Below, in pieces: positions 9,801-19,602 of a stretch of 64,000 bases of DNA; the stretch's first letter is position 1; each line of letters starts with the position of its first letter. Origin of the DNA: Tetragenococcus osmophilus (GTDB lineage Bacteria > Bacillota > Bacilli > Lactobacillales > Enterococcaceae); the NCBI RefSeq assembly GCF_003795125.1, contig NZ_CP027783.1, positions 1,860,001-1,924,000 of the forward strand, written 5' to 3'. Position numbers and translations under genes: made by a program. The notes under the pieces are model-generated. The model saw nothing but the letters and a program-made list of their open reading frames with translations, searched no databases and was not told the origin of the DNA.

Positions 9801-10434
9801 ATGGCTTGCAGTTGTTGACTATAAATCGAGTGCTCATAAGTTTGATATTACTGATAGTTATTACGGTCTTGCGATGCAATTACTCACTTATCTAGATATT
9901 GCTTTAAAAGATGCAGTCGAACTTATAGGGCAAAAGGATGTTCATGGTGCTGGAGCATACTATTTTCATGTCTATGATCCTATCATGGATCCTAAAAAAG
10001 CTGGTGAACAAGAACGACTAAAACGTTATAAGTATGATGGTCTTTTTGCAGACGAACCAGAAGTATTTGAAGCATTTGATGAAACATTAAATAAGTCACA
10101 GTATTCTTCTGTGTTTCCTATTCAAATGGATAAAAATGAGCAACTGAAAAAATCAGCTAAAAGCAAAGAAAAATTTTATACAGCAGAAGAAATGAATGCG
10201 CTGATGGCACATAATCGAAAAAAATTAAAAGAAGCAGCAGAAAGGATTCTTTCTGGAGAAATAAAAATGAACCCTAGCTATAAAATGAAGGATAAACGAC
10301 GTGCTACACAATATTCGCCATTTCGTAGTATTTCTGCTTTTGATCCGATGCTAGAAGAAAATGATTATCATCGGATTCACCCGCTTTCAAAAGAAGAGAT
10401 TATGAAGCGTTTAGAGGAGGAAAATGATGGTTGA
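6877..10434 (+). CDS. rexB: ATP-dependent nuclease subunit B (RexB/AddB)
   Basis: One subunit of the RexAB (AddAB) helicase-nuclease that processes double-strand DNA ends for recombination. The protein has 1185 residues. The C-terminal nuclease domain carries GKIDRID followed by AVVDYKSS, the PD-(D/E)XK core. The region that holds the iron-sulfur cysteines in Bacillus AddB lacks them (FYDYQYDYFLKYG), so this is the cluster-free RexB subtype of lactic acid bacteria and relatives. The N-terminal Walker A is degenerate (TGDGSCDHEK), so ATP hydrolysis by this subunit is doubtful. Start is TTG at 6877 with GAGGAG upstream. It overlaps rexA by a few bases. Confidence 0.92.
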   Translation: MSLQFITGDGSCDHEKMVLDLACEWLEKEHNEVFFLVPNYNKFEREQEILSQLKNRQEKENFSTIRGQVYSFNRLAWYFLQDSGQINGQSISDTGSAMIMRKVLDALTEELVIFRGEVNKEGFIAKLLELYQEFQLGNISSDNLDFSSNNQTTGKRKDFELKMYEIKQIFAVYEEELTKRKLQVEQPLTMLTNFLASEGSQEKAMLGQKLFIITGFSNFSMQEQELLKVLFDKSQVCIDLYIDSIYADNGPLDLFFDPKQTYHLLKNFAQSQQDHVLFDKKAPQLTQVSTSYLELERCFKQTSIGKYKQTHDLNDYVEIWKVENPEEEIQQIATEIRHLVVNSFTNGNERLYYRDIQLLTLNSELYYPFISSAFKELGIPFYLDQDRTMEQHPLVEFIHALFALDNYYYRTSDIFRFLRTELYIPNDLQNEASDWQNARDTFRWMVDLTENEALAHNFHGADWTRQEDWRLFDFDFEQEEIIDTKNIEELSNQVRNNFRNDIVSFFPRLKAATSTREAIVIFYEFLQEIGVEKQLLHWREQEIEWGNLEYARDHEQTWASLMDLLDEFVEIYGSDPFDFDLFKEILSSGLENLTFGKIPTAIDQVQINPLDLTRPLQAKITFAVGLDETSFPRTAENKSLISTEERQQLNETLQEGQYLKDQTEETIRKEPFVAYNMLLSASEKLYLSYPKNADSKQNMKMSPYIARILNWTDLTVQERYSLDLTSDARNYVGTYKSLIRQLNSLYRQVQEEKTSLPAVWQSLKDLLLSSNYGGLAQRVFESQAHRNVPVNISPELAEQLYGKDIYSSISQIETFYDYQYDYFLKYGLKLKEREIFGLDSAVTGEIFHEALDNFLKAIFQEDLSLTQMTENQRQSLVERVLENMFGQERYVFMQSSARMNFIRYRLKKTIERVSWGLKKQAEKTRLTPVQTEVLFGEIAGNKGIPGLKIPLSNGGNLYLRGKIDRIDTTTVDGKPWLAVVDYKSSAHKFDITDSYYGLAMQLLTYLDIALKDAVELIGQKDVHGAGAYYFHVYDPIMDPKKAGEQERLKRYKYDGLFADEPEVFEAFDETLNKSQYSSVFPIQMDKNEQLKKSAKSKEKFYTAEEMNALMAHNRKKLKEAAERILSGEIKMNPSYKMKDKRRATQYSPFRSISAFDPMLEENDYHRIHPLSKEEIMKRLEEENDG

Positions 10435-13400
10435 TATTCCTTTAAAACCAAAAAATGAAACATTTACGGATAAACAATGGCAAGCAGTATTTGATTCGGG
10501 AGATAATCTACTTGTCTCAGCTTCAGCTGGATCAGGAAAAACCTCTGTCTTGGTTCGTCGCGTAATTGAAAAGTTAAAAAATGGGAGTAACATTGACGAA
10601 CTACTAATAGTGACTTTCACAGAAGCTGCAGCTCGAGAAATGAAGGAACGTATTCAACAAGCCTTACAAGATGCAATTAATAAAGAGAGCCAGCAAGAAA
10701 GACGGAACCACTTTGTAAAACAGTTAACGTTACTACCACGAGCGCCTATTTCTACCTTACATGCGTTTTGTCTAACGGTTATTCGACGTTTTTATTTTTT
10801 GATTGATTTAGATCCAGTCTTTCGTATGTTAACGGATGATACAGAACGCTTATTGTTAAAAGAAGAGGTTTGGGAGGAGTTAAGCGAAAGCTATTTTGAT
10901 TCTTCTGACCAAGAATTTTATCGTCTAGCAGAGAATTTTTCTAGCGATCGTTCAGATGATGGTTTTACTGATCTTATTATGTCTTTGTATGATTTTGCTA
11001 AGGCAAGCCCTAATACTGTTGATTGGTTAAATCAACTTCCTCAAAGTTATGATACTACACAAGGCCTTGTGGGAAATAAACTGTACCAAAATCAAGTGAA
11101 GCCTCTTATTTTAGCAAACTTACAGACAGCTATCGATCAACAAAAAACAGCTTTAGAAATCGCTCAAAATACTGGTTCAATGGAAAAAGCAGAATCATTA
11201 TTAGATAATGAGCTCAAACAAGCACGTCGTTTATGGTCTTATGTTAAGGAGGATAATGTCCAAGAAGCTTATGAGCAATTGTCAGCTTTTGATTTTCAAC
11301 GTTATCCAACTTTTAATAAGCAAGAAGAGTTAAAAGAAATTTCAGAGGATTCGATTAAACCACGTCGTAATAGTGCGAAAGATCTTATTAAAGAGACAGA
11401 AACGTATTTTGCCCAATCGCCTGAAAAAATGCTGGAGTTAATGAATTACGCTAAGCCATTGGTGAAAAAAATGGGTGAAGTTACTTTAAATTTTATTGAA
11501 AAATATCAAGAACGTAAGCAAGTAAAAGGGGTATTGGATTTTAACGACCTTGAACATTTTGCTTTAGATATTTTACGTGGGAACGGTGAAGGAAGTGAAG
11601 CTTCCAATTATTATCGAGACCGCTTTGAAGAAGTTTTGGTAGATGAGTATCAGGATACAAACCGTTTGCAAGAAGCAATTCTTTTTTGGCTTTGTAATCC
11701 AGAACCTGAGTACGGCAATCTATTTATGGTAGGGGACGTGAAACAGTCAATTTATGCCTTTCGATTAGCAGATCCTACATTGTTTGTAGATAAATATTCA
11801 GCTTTTGCTTATAACGAAGGCGGTAGACGAATTATTCTGGCTGAAAACTTTCGTTCGAGAAAAGAAGTTTTGCAATTTACTAACTTGGTTTTTGAACAGT
11901 TAATGGACGAAACCGTGGGCCAAATCCCTTATGACGGAGCAGCGCAATTAGTGCCAGGACTTTCTTTGTTTCCTGCAAGTGAAGATTTTAATACAGAACT
12001 CCTTTTATATGAAAAAGAAGTTGAGGAAGACCCAACAGTTGTCGACGATAAAACGGAAGGGGAGCTTTATTTAGTTGCTTTAAAAATTAAAAAATTGGTC
12101 GAAAGTAAATTTATGATTTATGATAAAAAGCAAAAAGAAAATCGACCGATTACTTATGATGATATCGTCTTGCTTACACCAACACGAAAAAATAATTTGG
12201 TGATTATGGATGTATTTAAGCAATTTCAAATCCCTTTGGAAGTGAACGATGCCCAAAATTATTTCCAAGCCACCGAAGTACAAATTATGGTCTCTTTATT
12301 GGAAATTATTGATAATCCTTATCAAGATATTCCTTTTGCAGCAGTATTACGTTCAGCGATTGTCGGATTAAACGAAGAAGAATTGACTAAGGTTCGTTTA
12401 GCTAAAAAAGAAGGATATTATTATGAAGCATTTTTAGCTTATTTGGAAAATGATGATGAACTTGCTAAGCGACTACGTTCATTTAATGAACAATTAGAAT
12501 CTTGGCGTTCGCTTTCTAGAAGACGTGCTCTTAGCGAATTAATATGGACAATTTATCAGGAAACAGCTTATTTAGATTATGTCATTGGATTAGCCTCTGG
12601 TAGACAACGTTACGCTAATCTAGTTGCTCTAGCTCACCGAGCTGAAACTTATGAACAGAGTAGTTTTAGAGGATTGTATCAATTCATTCGTTTTATCGAA
12701 AAGATGCAAGAAAAAGATAAAGATTTGGCAGAGCCTCTTGCCTTATCACAAGAAGATGCTGTGAGAGTAATGACAATTCATGCAAGTAAGGGCTTGGAGT
12801 TTCCTGTTGTTTTTCTTTTAGATATGACAAAACAGTTTAACTATAGCGATTTTACTACACGTTATATTTTCGAAGAGAAGTTAGGAGCTGGTATCCAATA
12901 TATCGACCAAGAACAAGTATGTTATGATACTTTACCATATCAAGCAATTAAACAGCAGCGTATTAAAAAAATGCTATCTGAAGAAATGCGTAAACTCTAT
13001 GTTGCCTTAACGCGTGCAGAGCAAAAACTTTATCTGGTTGGCTCCTATAAAACAAAGGAGGAAGCGATAAAAAGTTGGCAAAAAGCTTTGGATCAAGAAA
13101 GTAAGGTGTTAGATCCTGCCTTACGATTAAAAGGGAAAGGAAACTTAATGGATTGGGTGGGTATGACTTTAATACGACATCCAGATATGCAAAATTATAT
13201 TCAAGCAGTTAGTAAAAAAACGATAGATCATCCAGCTCATTTTGAAATTCATTGGAGTAATCAAGCGCAATTAGCAGAAGCTATAAAAGAATATCAAAGA
13301 CCAGAAACTCAAAAACAAAGGTTAACTTCCCCAGAAAAAACGGAAGTAAATGAACTACAACAACGGTTAAATTTTGTCTATCCTATGCAAAAGTCAACGA

Positions 13401-14098
13401 AGACGACAAGTTATCAATCCGTTTCTGAAATGAAACGTTTATATAACGATCCTGACGAACAACAACTAAATAAGATCTCTTGGGAAAGCACCTTAGAGCA
13501 GCAGCAAAATCAACATTATCGATATGTCACTGAAGAGTTGGCTAAGCCTAAATTTATGCAAGAAGAAAAAGTTGATGCGGCTACTATAGGAAGTGCAACG
13601 CATAACTTATTACAATTGCTTCCATTAACTACGCCGCCTACTTTCGATAGTATACAACAAAGGCTTGCGAAATTAGTAGAACAGCAACAAATAGAAAGTC
13701 AGGTGGCAGAAAAAATAGATTTATCCGCTATTTTGTGGTTTTTCCAAACAGAATTAGGAAGAAAAATTCTTGCTACGCCTGAGTTAGTCCATAGAGAACA
13801 ACCTTTTTCGATGTTAAAAGATGCGCGAGAAGTCTTTTTAGATTTTGATGAAGCAGATGCTGAGTTACTAATTCACGGGATTGTAGATGGCTATATCGAA
13901 TATGAGGATTATGTTATTTTATATGACTTTAAAACAGATGTTGTGTATAATGAACAAAGAAAGCAAGAACTAATAAGTAATTATCAAGGACAATTGCGTC
14001 TATATCGGGAAGCTTTAGCACAAGCTTTAAATAAACCTGTGTTAAACACTTTTTTAATTCTGTTAAATCATAAAGAAATTATTGAGATGACAACTTAG
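10427..14098 (+). CDS. rexA: ATP-dependent helicase/nuclease subunit A (RexA/AddA)
   Basis: UvrD-type 3'-5' helicase plus nuclease, partner of RexB. The 1223-residue protein starts with a Walker A, SASAGSGKT (about residue 30), followed by UvrD motifs including VDEYQDTN, GDVKQSIYAFR and VMTIHASKGLEFPVVF, and ends with a RecB-like nuclease containing VILYDFKTD. I favour the ATG at 10427, 6 nt after GGAGG; an ATG one codon earlier (10424) is also possible. It overlaps the end of rexB by 8 nt, so the two are probably translationally coupled. Confidence 0.93.
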   Translation: MVDIPLKPKNETFTDKQWQAVFDSGDNLLVSASAGSGKTSVLVRRVIEKLKNGSNIDELLIVTFTEAAAREMKERIQQALQDAINKESQQERRNHFVKQLTLLPRAPISTLHAFCLTVIRRFYFLIDLDPVFRMLTDDTERLLLKEEVWEELSESYFDSSDQEFYRLAENFSSDRSDDGFTDLIMSLYDFAKASPNTVDWLNQLPQSYDTTQGLVGNKLYQNQVKPLILANLQTAIDQQKTALEIAQNTGSMEKAESLLDNELKQARRLWSYVKEDNVQEAYEQLSAFDFQRYPTFNKQEELKEISEDSIKPRRNSAKDLIKETETYFAQSPEKMLELMNYAKPLVKKMGEVTLNFIEKYQERKQVKGVLDFNDLEHFALDILRGNGEGSEASNYYRDRFEEVLVDEYQDTNRLQEAILFWLCNPEPEYGNLFMVGDVKQSIYAFRLADPTLFVDKYSAFAYNEGGRRIILAENFRSRKEVLQFTNLVFEQLMDETVGQIPYDGAAQLVPGLSLFPASEDFNTELLLYEKEVEEDPTVVDDKTEGELYLVALKIKKLVESKFMIYDKKQKENRPITYDDIVLLTPTRKNNLVIMDVFKQFQIPLEVNDAQNYFQATEVQIMVSLLEIIDNPYQDIPFAAVLRSAIVGLNEEELTKVRLAKKEGYYYEAFLAYLENDDELAKRLRSFNEQLESWRSLSRRRALSELIWTIYQETAYLDYVIGLASGRQRYANLVALAHRAETYEQSSFRGLYQFIRFIEKMQEKDKDLAEPLALSQEDAVRVMTIHASKGLEFPVVFLLDMTKQFNYSDFTTRYIFEEKLGAGIQYIDQEQVCYDTLPYQAIKQQRIKKMLSEEMRKLYVALTRAEQKLYLVGSYKTKEEAIKSWQKALDQESKVLDPALRLKGKGNLMDWVGMTLIRHPDMQNYIQAVSKKTIDHPAHFEIHWSNQAQLAEAIKEYQRPETQKQRLTSPEKTEVNELQQRLNFVYPMQKSTKTTSYQSVSEMKRLYNDPDEQQLNKISWESTLEQQQNQHYRYVTEELAKPKFMQEEKVDAATIGSATHNLLQLLPLTTPPTFDSIQQRLAKLVEQQQIESQVAEKIDLSAILWFFQTELGRKILATPELVHREQPFSMLKDAREVFLDFDEADAELLIHGIVDGYIEYEDYVILYDFKTDVVYNEQRKQELISNYQGQLRLYREALAQALNKPVLNTFLILLNHKEIIEMTT

Positions 14099-14109
14099 TA
14101 AAGCAACTT

Positions 14110-14140
14110 TTGGCAAGAGTTTGCATAGATATGTTATACT
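14110..14140 (+). promoter_or_regulatory. Promoter for the HxlR-type regulator
   Basis: TTGGCA at 14110-14115 and TATACT at 14135-14140, the latter preceded by TG (extended -10). The spacing of 18-19 nt is slightly long. Confidence 0.55.
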
Positions 14141-14161
14141 TAGAAAAAGAGGTGAGGGCTT

Positions 14162-14509
14162 ATGATGGAAACAAAAGAAACAACTTATACACTTTGCCCA
14201 AAATTTGAGAAAGCTTTTTCTATTTTAGGAAAAAAATGGAATGGCTTGATTATAGATGTATTACTACAAGAAAAAGAACAACGTTTTGTTGACATGGCTC
14301 ACAAAATTCCTATGTTAAGCGATCGTGTTTTAACGGAGCGTTTAAAAGAGTTAGAAAAAGAAGGAATTGTCAGTAAAACCGATGACCTATATCAACTAAC
14401 AGATAAAGGCGTTGGTCTTAAAGAAGTGTTGGATTCAGTACGTAATTGGAGTCAAGACTGGTTAACGGAAAAAGAGTGTAATTTTAGTAGCTCAGCAGAT
14501 AGCTGTTGA
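14162..14509 (+). CDS. HxlR-family regulator, YodB-like
   Basis: A 115-residue winged-helix repressor. The N-terminal TLCPKFEKAFSILGKKWNGLII closely follows the pattern of Bacillus YodB/HypR (a conserved cysteine before P-K, then the LGKKW helix), and LSDRVLTERLKELEKEGIV is the recognition helix region. Cysteines sit at residue 12, near the end (ECNF) and at the last residue; in YodB the N-terminal cysteine senses quinones and diamide by disulfide formation with C-terminal cysteines. Start ATG at 14162 follows GAGGTGAG. By analogy it may control the nitroreductase at 6085-6681, but this is inference. Confidence 0.82.
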   Translation: MMETKETTYTLCPKFEKAFSILGKKWNGLIIDVLLQEKEQRFVDMAHKIPMLSDRVLTERLKELEKEGIVSKTDDLYQLTDKGVGLKEVLDSVRNWSQDWLTEKECNFSSSADSC

Positions 14510-14534
14510 TTTCGTTTCTTTTTTTTAGTAAACT
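14506..14534 (+). promoter_or_regulatory. Candidate pheST promoter
   Basis: TTGATT and TAAACT separated by 17 nt, just upstream of the T-box leader. The -10 lies within a 14-nt palindrome, TTTAGTAAACTAAA. Confidence 0.45.
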
Positions 14535-14544
14535 AAAAATAATT

Positions 14545-14772
14545 GAATAGAGAAAAAGCGTTAATAGAAGAGAGTAGTTTGGTTGAAACAGTAAAGGGAG
14601 AATTGCCATAGACTGAAAGCAAGGACTGTTTTCGAAAAATGAAGTTCACTTCTGGAGCTTGCTTAGCTATAAAGCCGGTAATGACTACCGTTAATTAATT
14701 AAGTGCGCGATGACTGTCGCGAATTAGGATGGTAACACGAACCTCGTTCCTTTATAGGAGCGAGGTTTTTTA
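14545..14772 (+). ncRNA. T-box riboswitch controlling pheST
   Basis: A leader of about 230 nt before pheS that senses uncharged tRNA. The T-box core at 14726-14739 (AGGATGGTAACACG) is a variant of the usual AGGGTGGNACCGCG; its TGGT can pair with the ACCA end of a tRNA with discriminator A, as in tRNA-Phe. It is followed by an overlapping terminator at 14740-14771 (AACCTCGTTCC / GGAGCGAGGTT, then T-run). UUC triplets that could serve as Phe specifier occur in the stem I region (for example 14645-14647), but I did not model the fold, so the specifier is not fixed. Confidence 0.88.
14740..14771 (+). terminator. T-box regulated terminator
   Basis: GC-rich hairpin with a run of six T, the off-state structure of the pheST T-box. 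Confidence 0.85.
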
Positions 14773-14800
14773 CGTTAAAATTTAAAAAGGAGGCGTTTAT

Positions 14801-15844
14801 ATGTCTTTACAAGAACAATTAGAAACATTAGAAAATGAAACATTACAACAAATTCAGCAGACGACAGATTTATCTACTTTAAATCAAATTCGCGTACAAA
14901 CGCTCGGGAAAAAAGGGCCAATTACCGAAGTATTACGTGGAATGAAGGATTTAACACCTGAAGAACGTCCTAAAGTAGGTAGCTTTGCTAACCAAGTGAG
15001 AGATAATTTAACCCAACAAATTGAAGAAAAAAGAGCGAAACTAGAAGAAGAAGCGCTAAACCAGTCGTTAGCAGAAGAAAGTATTGATGTTACTTTACCA
15101 GGAAAACAAATTCCCCAAGGGACGCGTCATATCCTAACAAAAATTTTAGAAGAAATTGAAGATATCTTTGTGGGGATGGGTTATCAAATTATTGAAGGCT
15201 CAGAGGTGGAACAAGATTATTATAACTTTGAGCGTATGAATATTCCAAAAAATCACCCTGCACGTGATATGCAAGATACTTTTTATATTTCAGATGAATT
15301 ATTGGTACGGACTCATACCTCACCTGTTCAAGCTAGAACAATGGAAAAACATGATTTTTCAAAAGGGCCACTTCGCATGATTTCCCCAGGTAAGGTGTTT
15401 CGTCGTGATACGGATGATGCTACTCACAGTCATCAGTTTTATCAAATTGAAGGCCTTGTTGTTGATAAACATATAACACTGGGAGATTTAAAAGGTACAT
15501 TGGAAGAACTTATGAAAAAGATGTTTGGAGAAAACCGTGAAATCCGCTTACGTCCTAGTTACTTTCCTTTTACGGAACCTTCTGTTGAAGTAGATGTTTC
15601 TTGCTTCAAATGTGGGGGAAAAGGTTGTAGTGTTTGTAAGAATACCGGATGGATCGAAATTTTAGGATCTGGGATGGTACATCCGAATGTTTTAGAAATG
15701 TCTGGAATTGATTCTAAAGAATACTCTGGTTTTGCTTTTGGCTTAGGTCCGGATCGTATCGCTATGTTACGCTATGGCGTAGATGATATTCGCAGTTTTT
15801 ATTTAAACGATACTCGTTTTATTGATCAGTTCAAGGGGGAATAG
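14801..15844 (+). CDS. pheS: Phenylalanine-tRNA ligase alpha subunit
   Basis: Catalytic subunit of the alpha2-beta2 enzyme that charges tRNA-Phe. It has 347 residues: an N-terminal coiled coil that grips tRNA (about 1-90) and a class II aminoacylation core with motif 2 ([27 protein letters not shown]) and motif 3 ([14 protein letters not shown]). The segment [17 protein letters not shown] (around residue 265-285) adds four cysteines that may bind zinc, as in other pheS proteins of this group. AAAGGAGG precedes the ATG. pheT follows after 3 nt. Confidence 0.96.
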   Translation: MSLQEQLETLENETLQQIQQTTDLSTLNQIRVQTLGKKGPITEVLRGMKDLTPEERPKVGSFANQVRDNLTQQIEEKRAKLEEEALNQSLAEESIDVTLPGKQIPQGTRHILTKILEEIEDIFVGMGYQIIEGSEVEQDYYNFERMNIPKNHPARDMQDTFYISDELLVRTHTSPVQARTMEKHDFSKGPLRMISPGKVFRRDTDDATHSHQFYQIEGLVVDKHITLGDLKGTLEELMKKMFGENREIRLRPSYFPFTEPSVEVDVSCFKCGGKGCSVCKNTGWIEILGSGMVHPNVLEMSGIDSKEYSGFAFGLGPDRIAMLRYGVDDIRSFYLNDTRFIDQFKGE

Positions 15845-15847
15845 TAA

Positions 15848-18271
15848 ATGCTTGTTTCATATAAGTGGCTAAATGAGTTAGTGGACGTGTCGCATGTCAC
15901 TTCTCAAGCGTTAGCCGATCAAATGTCATTAACCGGAATTGAAGTAGAAGGCGTTTCTTATCCAAATGCTGGGTTGAAAAAAATTGTGGTAGGAGATGTT
16001 AAAGCGTGTGAACCACATCCTGATTCTGACCACCTGTCTATTTGTCAAGTTGATGTAGGTCAGGAGGAATTGCAACAAATTGTTTGTGGAGCGCCTAATA
16101 TTAAAGCTGGGGTTAAAGTAATTGTGGCTTTACCTAGCGCACGAATCGCTGGAAATGAAAAGATAAAAAAAGGGAAAATAAGAGGTCAAGTTTCTAATGG
16201 GATGATTTGTTCTTTACAAGAACTTGGCTATAATGAAAGTGTTGTTCCTAAAGAATACGCTGAAGGTATTTATTATTTGCCGAACGAAGCGGTACCAGGC
16301 CAAGAAGTATATCCTTACTTAGCCATGGACGATGCCATTATTGAGTTGGATATTACACCCAACCGTGCAGATGCATTGAGTATGCGCGGGGTCGCTTTTG
16401 AAACAGGTGCTATTTATAATAAGAAACCTATTTTTCCAAAAAAGGAACTCCAAGAAAGCTCAACTAAAGCAGCAGATAAAATCGATGTGACAGTAACCAA
16501 TGAAAAAGACGCACCTAGTTATCAAATTCGTCTAATCGAAAATGTAAAAATTCAGCCGAGTCCACGATGGTTACAGAATCGTTTGATGAATATTGGTATT
16601 CGACCGATTAATAATGTGGTAGATATTACCAATTATATTCTAATGTATTATGGCCAACCATTACATGCCTTTGATTATGATCGTTTATCACAGCAAGAAA
16701 TTGAGGTACGTCGAGCACAAGAAGGTGAACAATTGGTTACACTCGATGGCGAAACACGTACACTTTCTAAGCAGAATATTGCTATTACAGACGGTCAAAA
16801 ACCTGTAGCTTTAGCTGGAGTGATGGGCGGGCTTGATTCAGAAATTACAGAATCGACAACTACAGTAGCTCTTGAAGCGGCATTGTTTGAACCGGCAGCT
16901 GTTAGGCATACTTCTCAAGAATTTAACTTACACAGTGAATCTTCTACTCGTTTTGAAAAGGGGATTAATGTAGCGACAATCGACGAAGCATGTGAACAAG
17001 CTTGTGCCTTGATTGCTGAGTTAGCAGGTGGAGATGTATTACAAGGGGCGGTAAAAGCAACTGAAGTACATCCAAAAGATACAGAAGTTTCCATTACTTT
17101 ACAACGCATTAATAATTACTTGGGTACTGAATTAACTGTGCCTGAAGTCAACAATATCTTTTCTGCCTTAGGATTTGGTTATCAAGAAAATGAAGGGAAT
17201 TATACTGTTGTGGTTCCTCCTCGTCGGTGGGACATAGCTATCGAAGCTGATGTTGTAGAAGAAGTAGCAAGAATTTACGGCTATAATAATTTACCTTCAA
17301 CATTGCCTAAAGGAGAAACAGTTGCAGGAACATTGACGGACACACAATTAAAAACACGAAAAGTTCGTACATTATTAGAAGCAGCTGGATTAAGTGAAGC
17401 CATAAGTTATGCATTGACTTCAGAAGAAAAGGCAAGACAATTTACTAATACAACTTCAAAACTAACGCGCCTAGATTCTCCAATGACAGCTGAACGAACG
17501 GTACTACGTTTAAACTTAGTTACTGGACTTTTAGATGATGTCGCTTATAATGTAGCGCGTAGAAATGGACAAGTGGCTTTATATGAAATCGGTCGTATTT
17601 TTATTCAAACAGATAATCATAACCCTAAGGTTGACTTGCCACAAGAAAACAATCATGTAGCTTTTGCTATTGCTGGACAGTGGAAAGCTAGCGATTGGCA
17701 AAGTAAAGAAGAATACGTTGATTTCTATCGTGCTAAAGGGATCTTAGAAGAATTATTTACTGAGTTAAACTTAGCAGAACAGATCACTTATGAGAAAACA
17801 ACGCAATTAAAAGAAATGCATCCGGGAAGAAGTGCTGAAGTCTTTTTAAATGGACAAAGTATCGGTTTTATTGGACAGGTTCATCCGTCTGTTACTAAAC
17901 AATATGAAATACCAGAAACATATGTAGCAGAGTTGGATTTGGATACGATCTTAAATACAAAACCTGAATTTACTTATGTCCCAGTCTCAAGATATCCAAA
18001 AGTCTCACGAGATATTGCATTAATGGTAGAAGAAGGCATTGCTAATCAAACGTTAGTACAAACCATTGAAAAGGCTGCAGGGAAATTTTTACAAAATGTT
18101 TCTTTATTTGATGTTTATCAAGGAGAAAATATTGCCTCAGGGTTTAAATCAATGGCTTATCGTTTAACCTTTGTTAATCCAGAAGCTACTTTGACCGATG
18201 AGCAAGTAAACAAAGCAATGAACAAAGTTGAAAAAGCTTTAACTGAGGAACTAGCAGCCACTATTCGTTAA
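15848..18271 (+). CDS. pheT: Phenylalanine-tRNA ligase beta subunit
   Basis: 807 residues, the full-length bacterial form. Domains in order: the N-terminal EMAP/OB-type tRNA-binding domain (about 40-150, with [13 protein letters not shown]), the B3/B4 editing region that hydrolyses Tyr-tRNA-Phe (about 210-400), B5 DNA-binding-like domain, the catalytic-like core, and the C-terminal anticodon-binding fold ([12 protein letters not shown]...). It is co-transcribed with pheS under T-box control. ATG at 15848 has the weak site GGGGA upstream, consistent with coupling to pheS. Confidence 0.96.
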   Translation: MLVSYKWLNELVDVSHVTSQALADQMSLTGIEVEGVSYPNAGLKKIVVGDVKACEPHPDSDHLSICQVDVGQEELQQIVCGAPNIKAGVKVIVALPSARIAGNEKIKKGKIRGQVSNGMICSLQELGYNESVVPKEYAEGIYYLPNEAVPGQEVYPYLAMDDAIIELDITPNRADALSMRGVAFETGAIYNKKPIFPKKELQESSTKAADKIDVTVTNEKDAPSYQIRLIENVKIQPSPRWLQNRLMNIGIRPINNVVDITNYILMYYGQPLHAFDYDRLSQQEIEVRRAQEGEQLVTLDGETRTLSKQNIAITDGQKPVALAGVMGGLDSEITESTTTVALEAALFEPAAVRHTSQEFNLHSESSTRFEKGINVATIDEACEQACALIAELAGGDVLQGAVKATEVHPKDTEVSITLQRINNYLGTELTVPEVNNIFSALGFGYQENEGNYTVVVPPRRWDIAIEADVVEEVARIYGYNNLPSTLPKGETVAGTLTDTQLKTRKVRTLLEAAGLSEAISYALTSEEKARQFTNTTSKLTRLDSPMTAERTVLRLNLVTGLLDDVAYNVARRNGQVALYEIGRIFIQTDNHNPKVDLPQENNHVAFAIAGQWKASDWQSKEEYVDFYRAKGILEELFTELNLAEQITYEKTTQLKEMHPGRSAEVFLNGQSIGFIGQVHPSVTKQYEIPETYVAELDLDTILNTKPEFTYVPVSRYPKVSRDIALMVEEGIANQTLVQTIEKAAGKFLQNVSLFDVYQGENIASGFKSMAYRLTFVNPEATLTDEQVNKAMNKVEKALTEELAATIR

Positions 18272-18292
18272 AGTAAAATTAAAAATAAGATA

Positions 18293-18343
18293 AAAAAATT
18301 CCGAGTAAAAAAGTGGATAAACTTCCTACTCGGAATTTTTTTA
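18293..18343. terminator. Bidirectional terminator between pheT and trpS
   Basis: AAATTCCGAGTA pairs with TACTCGGAATTT with a 19-nt loop; A-run on the left and T-run on the right serve both convergent transcripts. Confidence 0.85.
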
Positions 18344-19360
18344 TTAACGGAAATAGTTGATACCCATTGCCGTCTTTACTTCATCTAATGTTTGTGCAGC
18401 AATTTGTTCTGCTGCAAGGCTACCTTCTTTTAAAAGGTCCATTACATATTGAGGGTCTTGGGCAAACTTTTCACGTCGAGTGCGCATCGGAGTTAATACT
18501 TCATCTAATACCTCTATGAGATAACGTTTAATTTTTACGTCACCTAAGCCACCTTGTTGATACTGTTCTTTTAATTCTTGAACATAGTTTTTATCTTTGG
18601 CAAAAACATCAAGATAAGTAAAGACCATATTCCCTTCTACATTTCCTGGATCTTGAACATGTATGTGGTTGGGATCTGTGTACATATTCATTACTTTTTT
18701 ATCTACAGTTTCTTTAGAATCAGCAAGATAAATTCCATTATTTAAAGATTTACTCATTTTGCCTCGTCCATCAATTCCAGGCAAACGTCCCATTCCTTTT
18801 TCTGGAAGGACGCCTTTGGGGTTTATTAGGACCTCTTGGTAAGTTGAATTAAAAGAATGGACGATTTCTTGTGCTTGTTCTACCATTGGTTTTTGATCTT
18901 CACCTACTGGAACTAAATTGGCTTTAAAAGCGGTAATATCTGATGCTTGCGAAATAGGGTAAATAAAAAAGCCTGTAGGCACACCTTCGCCAAAATTTTT
19001 TTGTTCAATCTCTGTTTTTACAGTAGGGTTACGACGTACACGACCCACACTGACTAAGTTCAAATAATACATTGTTAATTCAGAGAGTTCAGGGATCTGA
19101 GACTGAATAAACAAGGTCGACTTTTGGGGATCCAAGCCCACGGCTAAATAATCTAATGCAACTTCTAACACATTGGAAGAAACTTTTTCAGGTGTTCTTG
19201 CATTATCAGTTAACGCTTGAATATCAGCAATCATAACAAATAAATTATTGTTTGGATCATCTTGCATTGTTTTTCGTGTTCTTAGTGAACCGACATAATG
19301 ACCCAAATGTAGATTTCCCGTGGGACGGTCTCCTGTAAGAATTGTATTCACATTGTTCAC
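18344..19360 (-). CDS. trpS: Tryptophan-tRNA ligase
   Basis: Class I aminoacyl-tRNA synthetase, 338 residues, charges tRNA-Trp in the cytosol. The HIGH-like motif is TGNLHLGHYVGS (about 14-25) and the KMSKS loop is present intact (GRGKMSKSLNN, about 200). The stop is in the arm of the terminator shared with pheT. RBS is AAAGGTG just before the ATG. No T-box core is visible in the 240 nt upstream, so regulation is probably not by tRNA sensing here. Confidence 0.95.
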   Translation of the reverse strand: MNNVNTILTGDRPTGNLHLGHYVGSLRTRKTMQDDPNNNLFVMIADIQALTDNARTPEKVSSNVLEVALDYLAVGLDPQKSTLFIQSQIPELSELTMYYLNLVSVGRVRRNPTVKTEIEQKNFGEGVPTGFFIYPISQASDITAFKANLVPVGEDQKPMVEQAQEIVHSFNSTYQEVLINPKGVLPEKGMGRLPGIDGRGKMSKSLNNGIYLADSKETVDKKVMNMYTDPNHIHVQDPGNVEGNMVFTYLDVFAKDKNYVQELKEQYQQGGLGDVKIKRYLIEVLDEVLTPMRTRREKFAQDPQYVMDLLKEGSLAAEQIAAQTLDEVKTAMGINYFR

Positions 19361-19413
19361 CTTTTTCTAAATGTAGTCTATAGCAATCTTACCTTTTTTT
19401 TTTATGAGAAACA

Positions 19414-19425
19414 ATCCTTAAGGAT
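19414..19425. promoter_or_regulatory. Palindrome in the trpS/glnQ divergent promoter region
   Basis: ATCCTTAAGGAT, a perfect 12-bp palindrome, followed about 30 nt later by GTAAG-TTTC-CTTAC. Possible operator for either divergent gene; no known consensus matched. Confidence 0.3.
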
Positions 19426-19510
19426 AAGTTATTATAAAATTTATATGGTAAGTTTCCTTACATTAAAATGTTAGAAACCGTTGTTTTTTGGCTTTAAAGT
19501 CAAAAAAAAC

Positions 19511-19540
19511 TTTACAAAAGCAAAACTGTCTGCTTATAAT
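19511..19540 (+). promoter_or_regulatory. Promoter for the glutamine ABC transporter operon
   Basis: TTTACA (19511-19516) and TATAAT (19535-19540) with an 18-nt spacer, about 60 nt before the first gene. Confidence 0.6.
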
Positions 19541-19602
19541 AATGATTAGTTATCTATTAGAAAACTCTTATTAATTTTAAATAATAGAAGGTGTGTGAAG
19601 AC

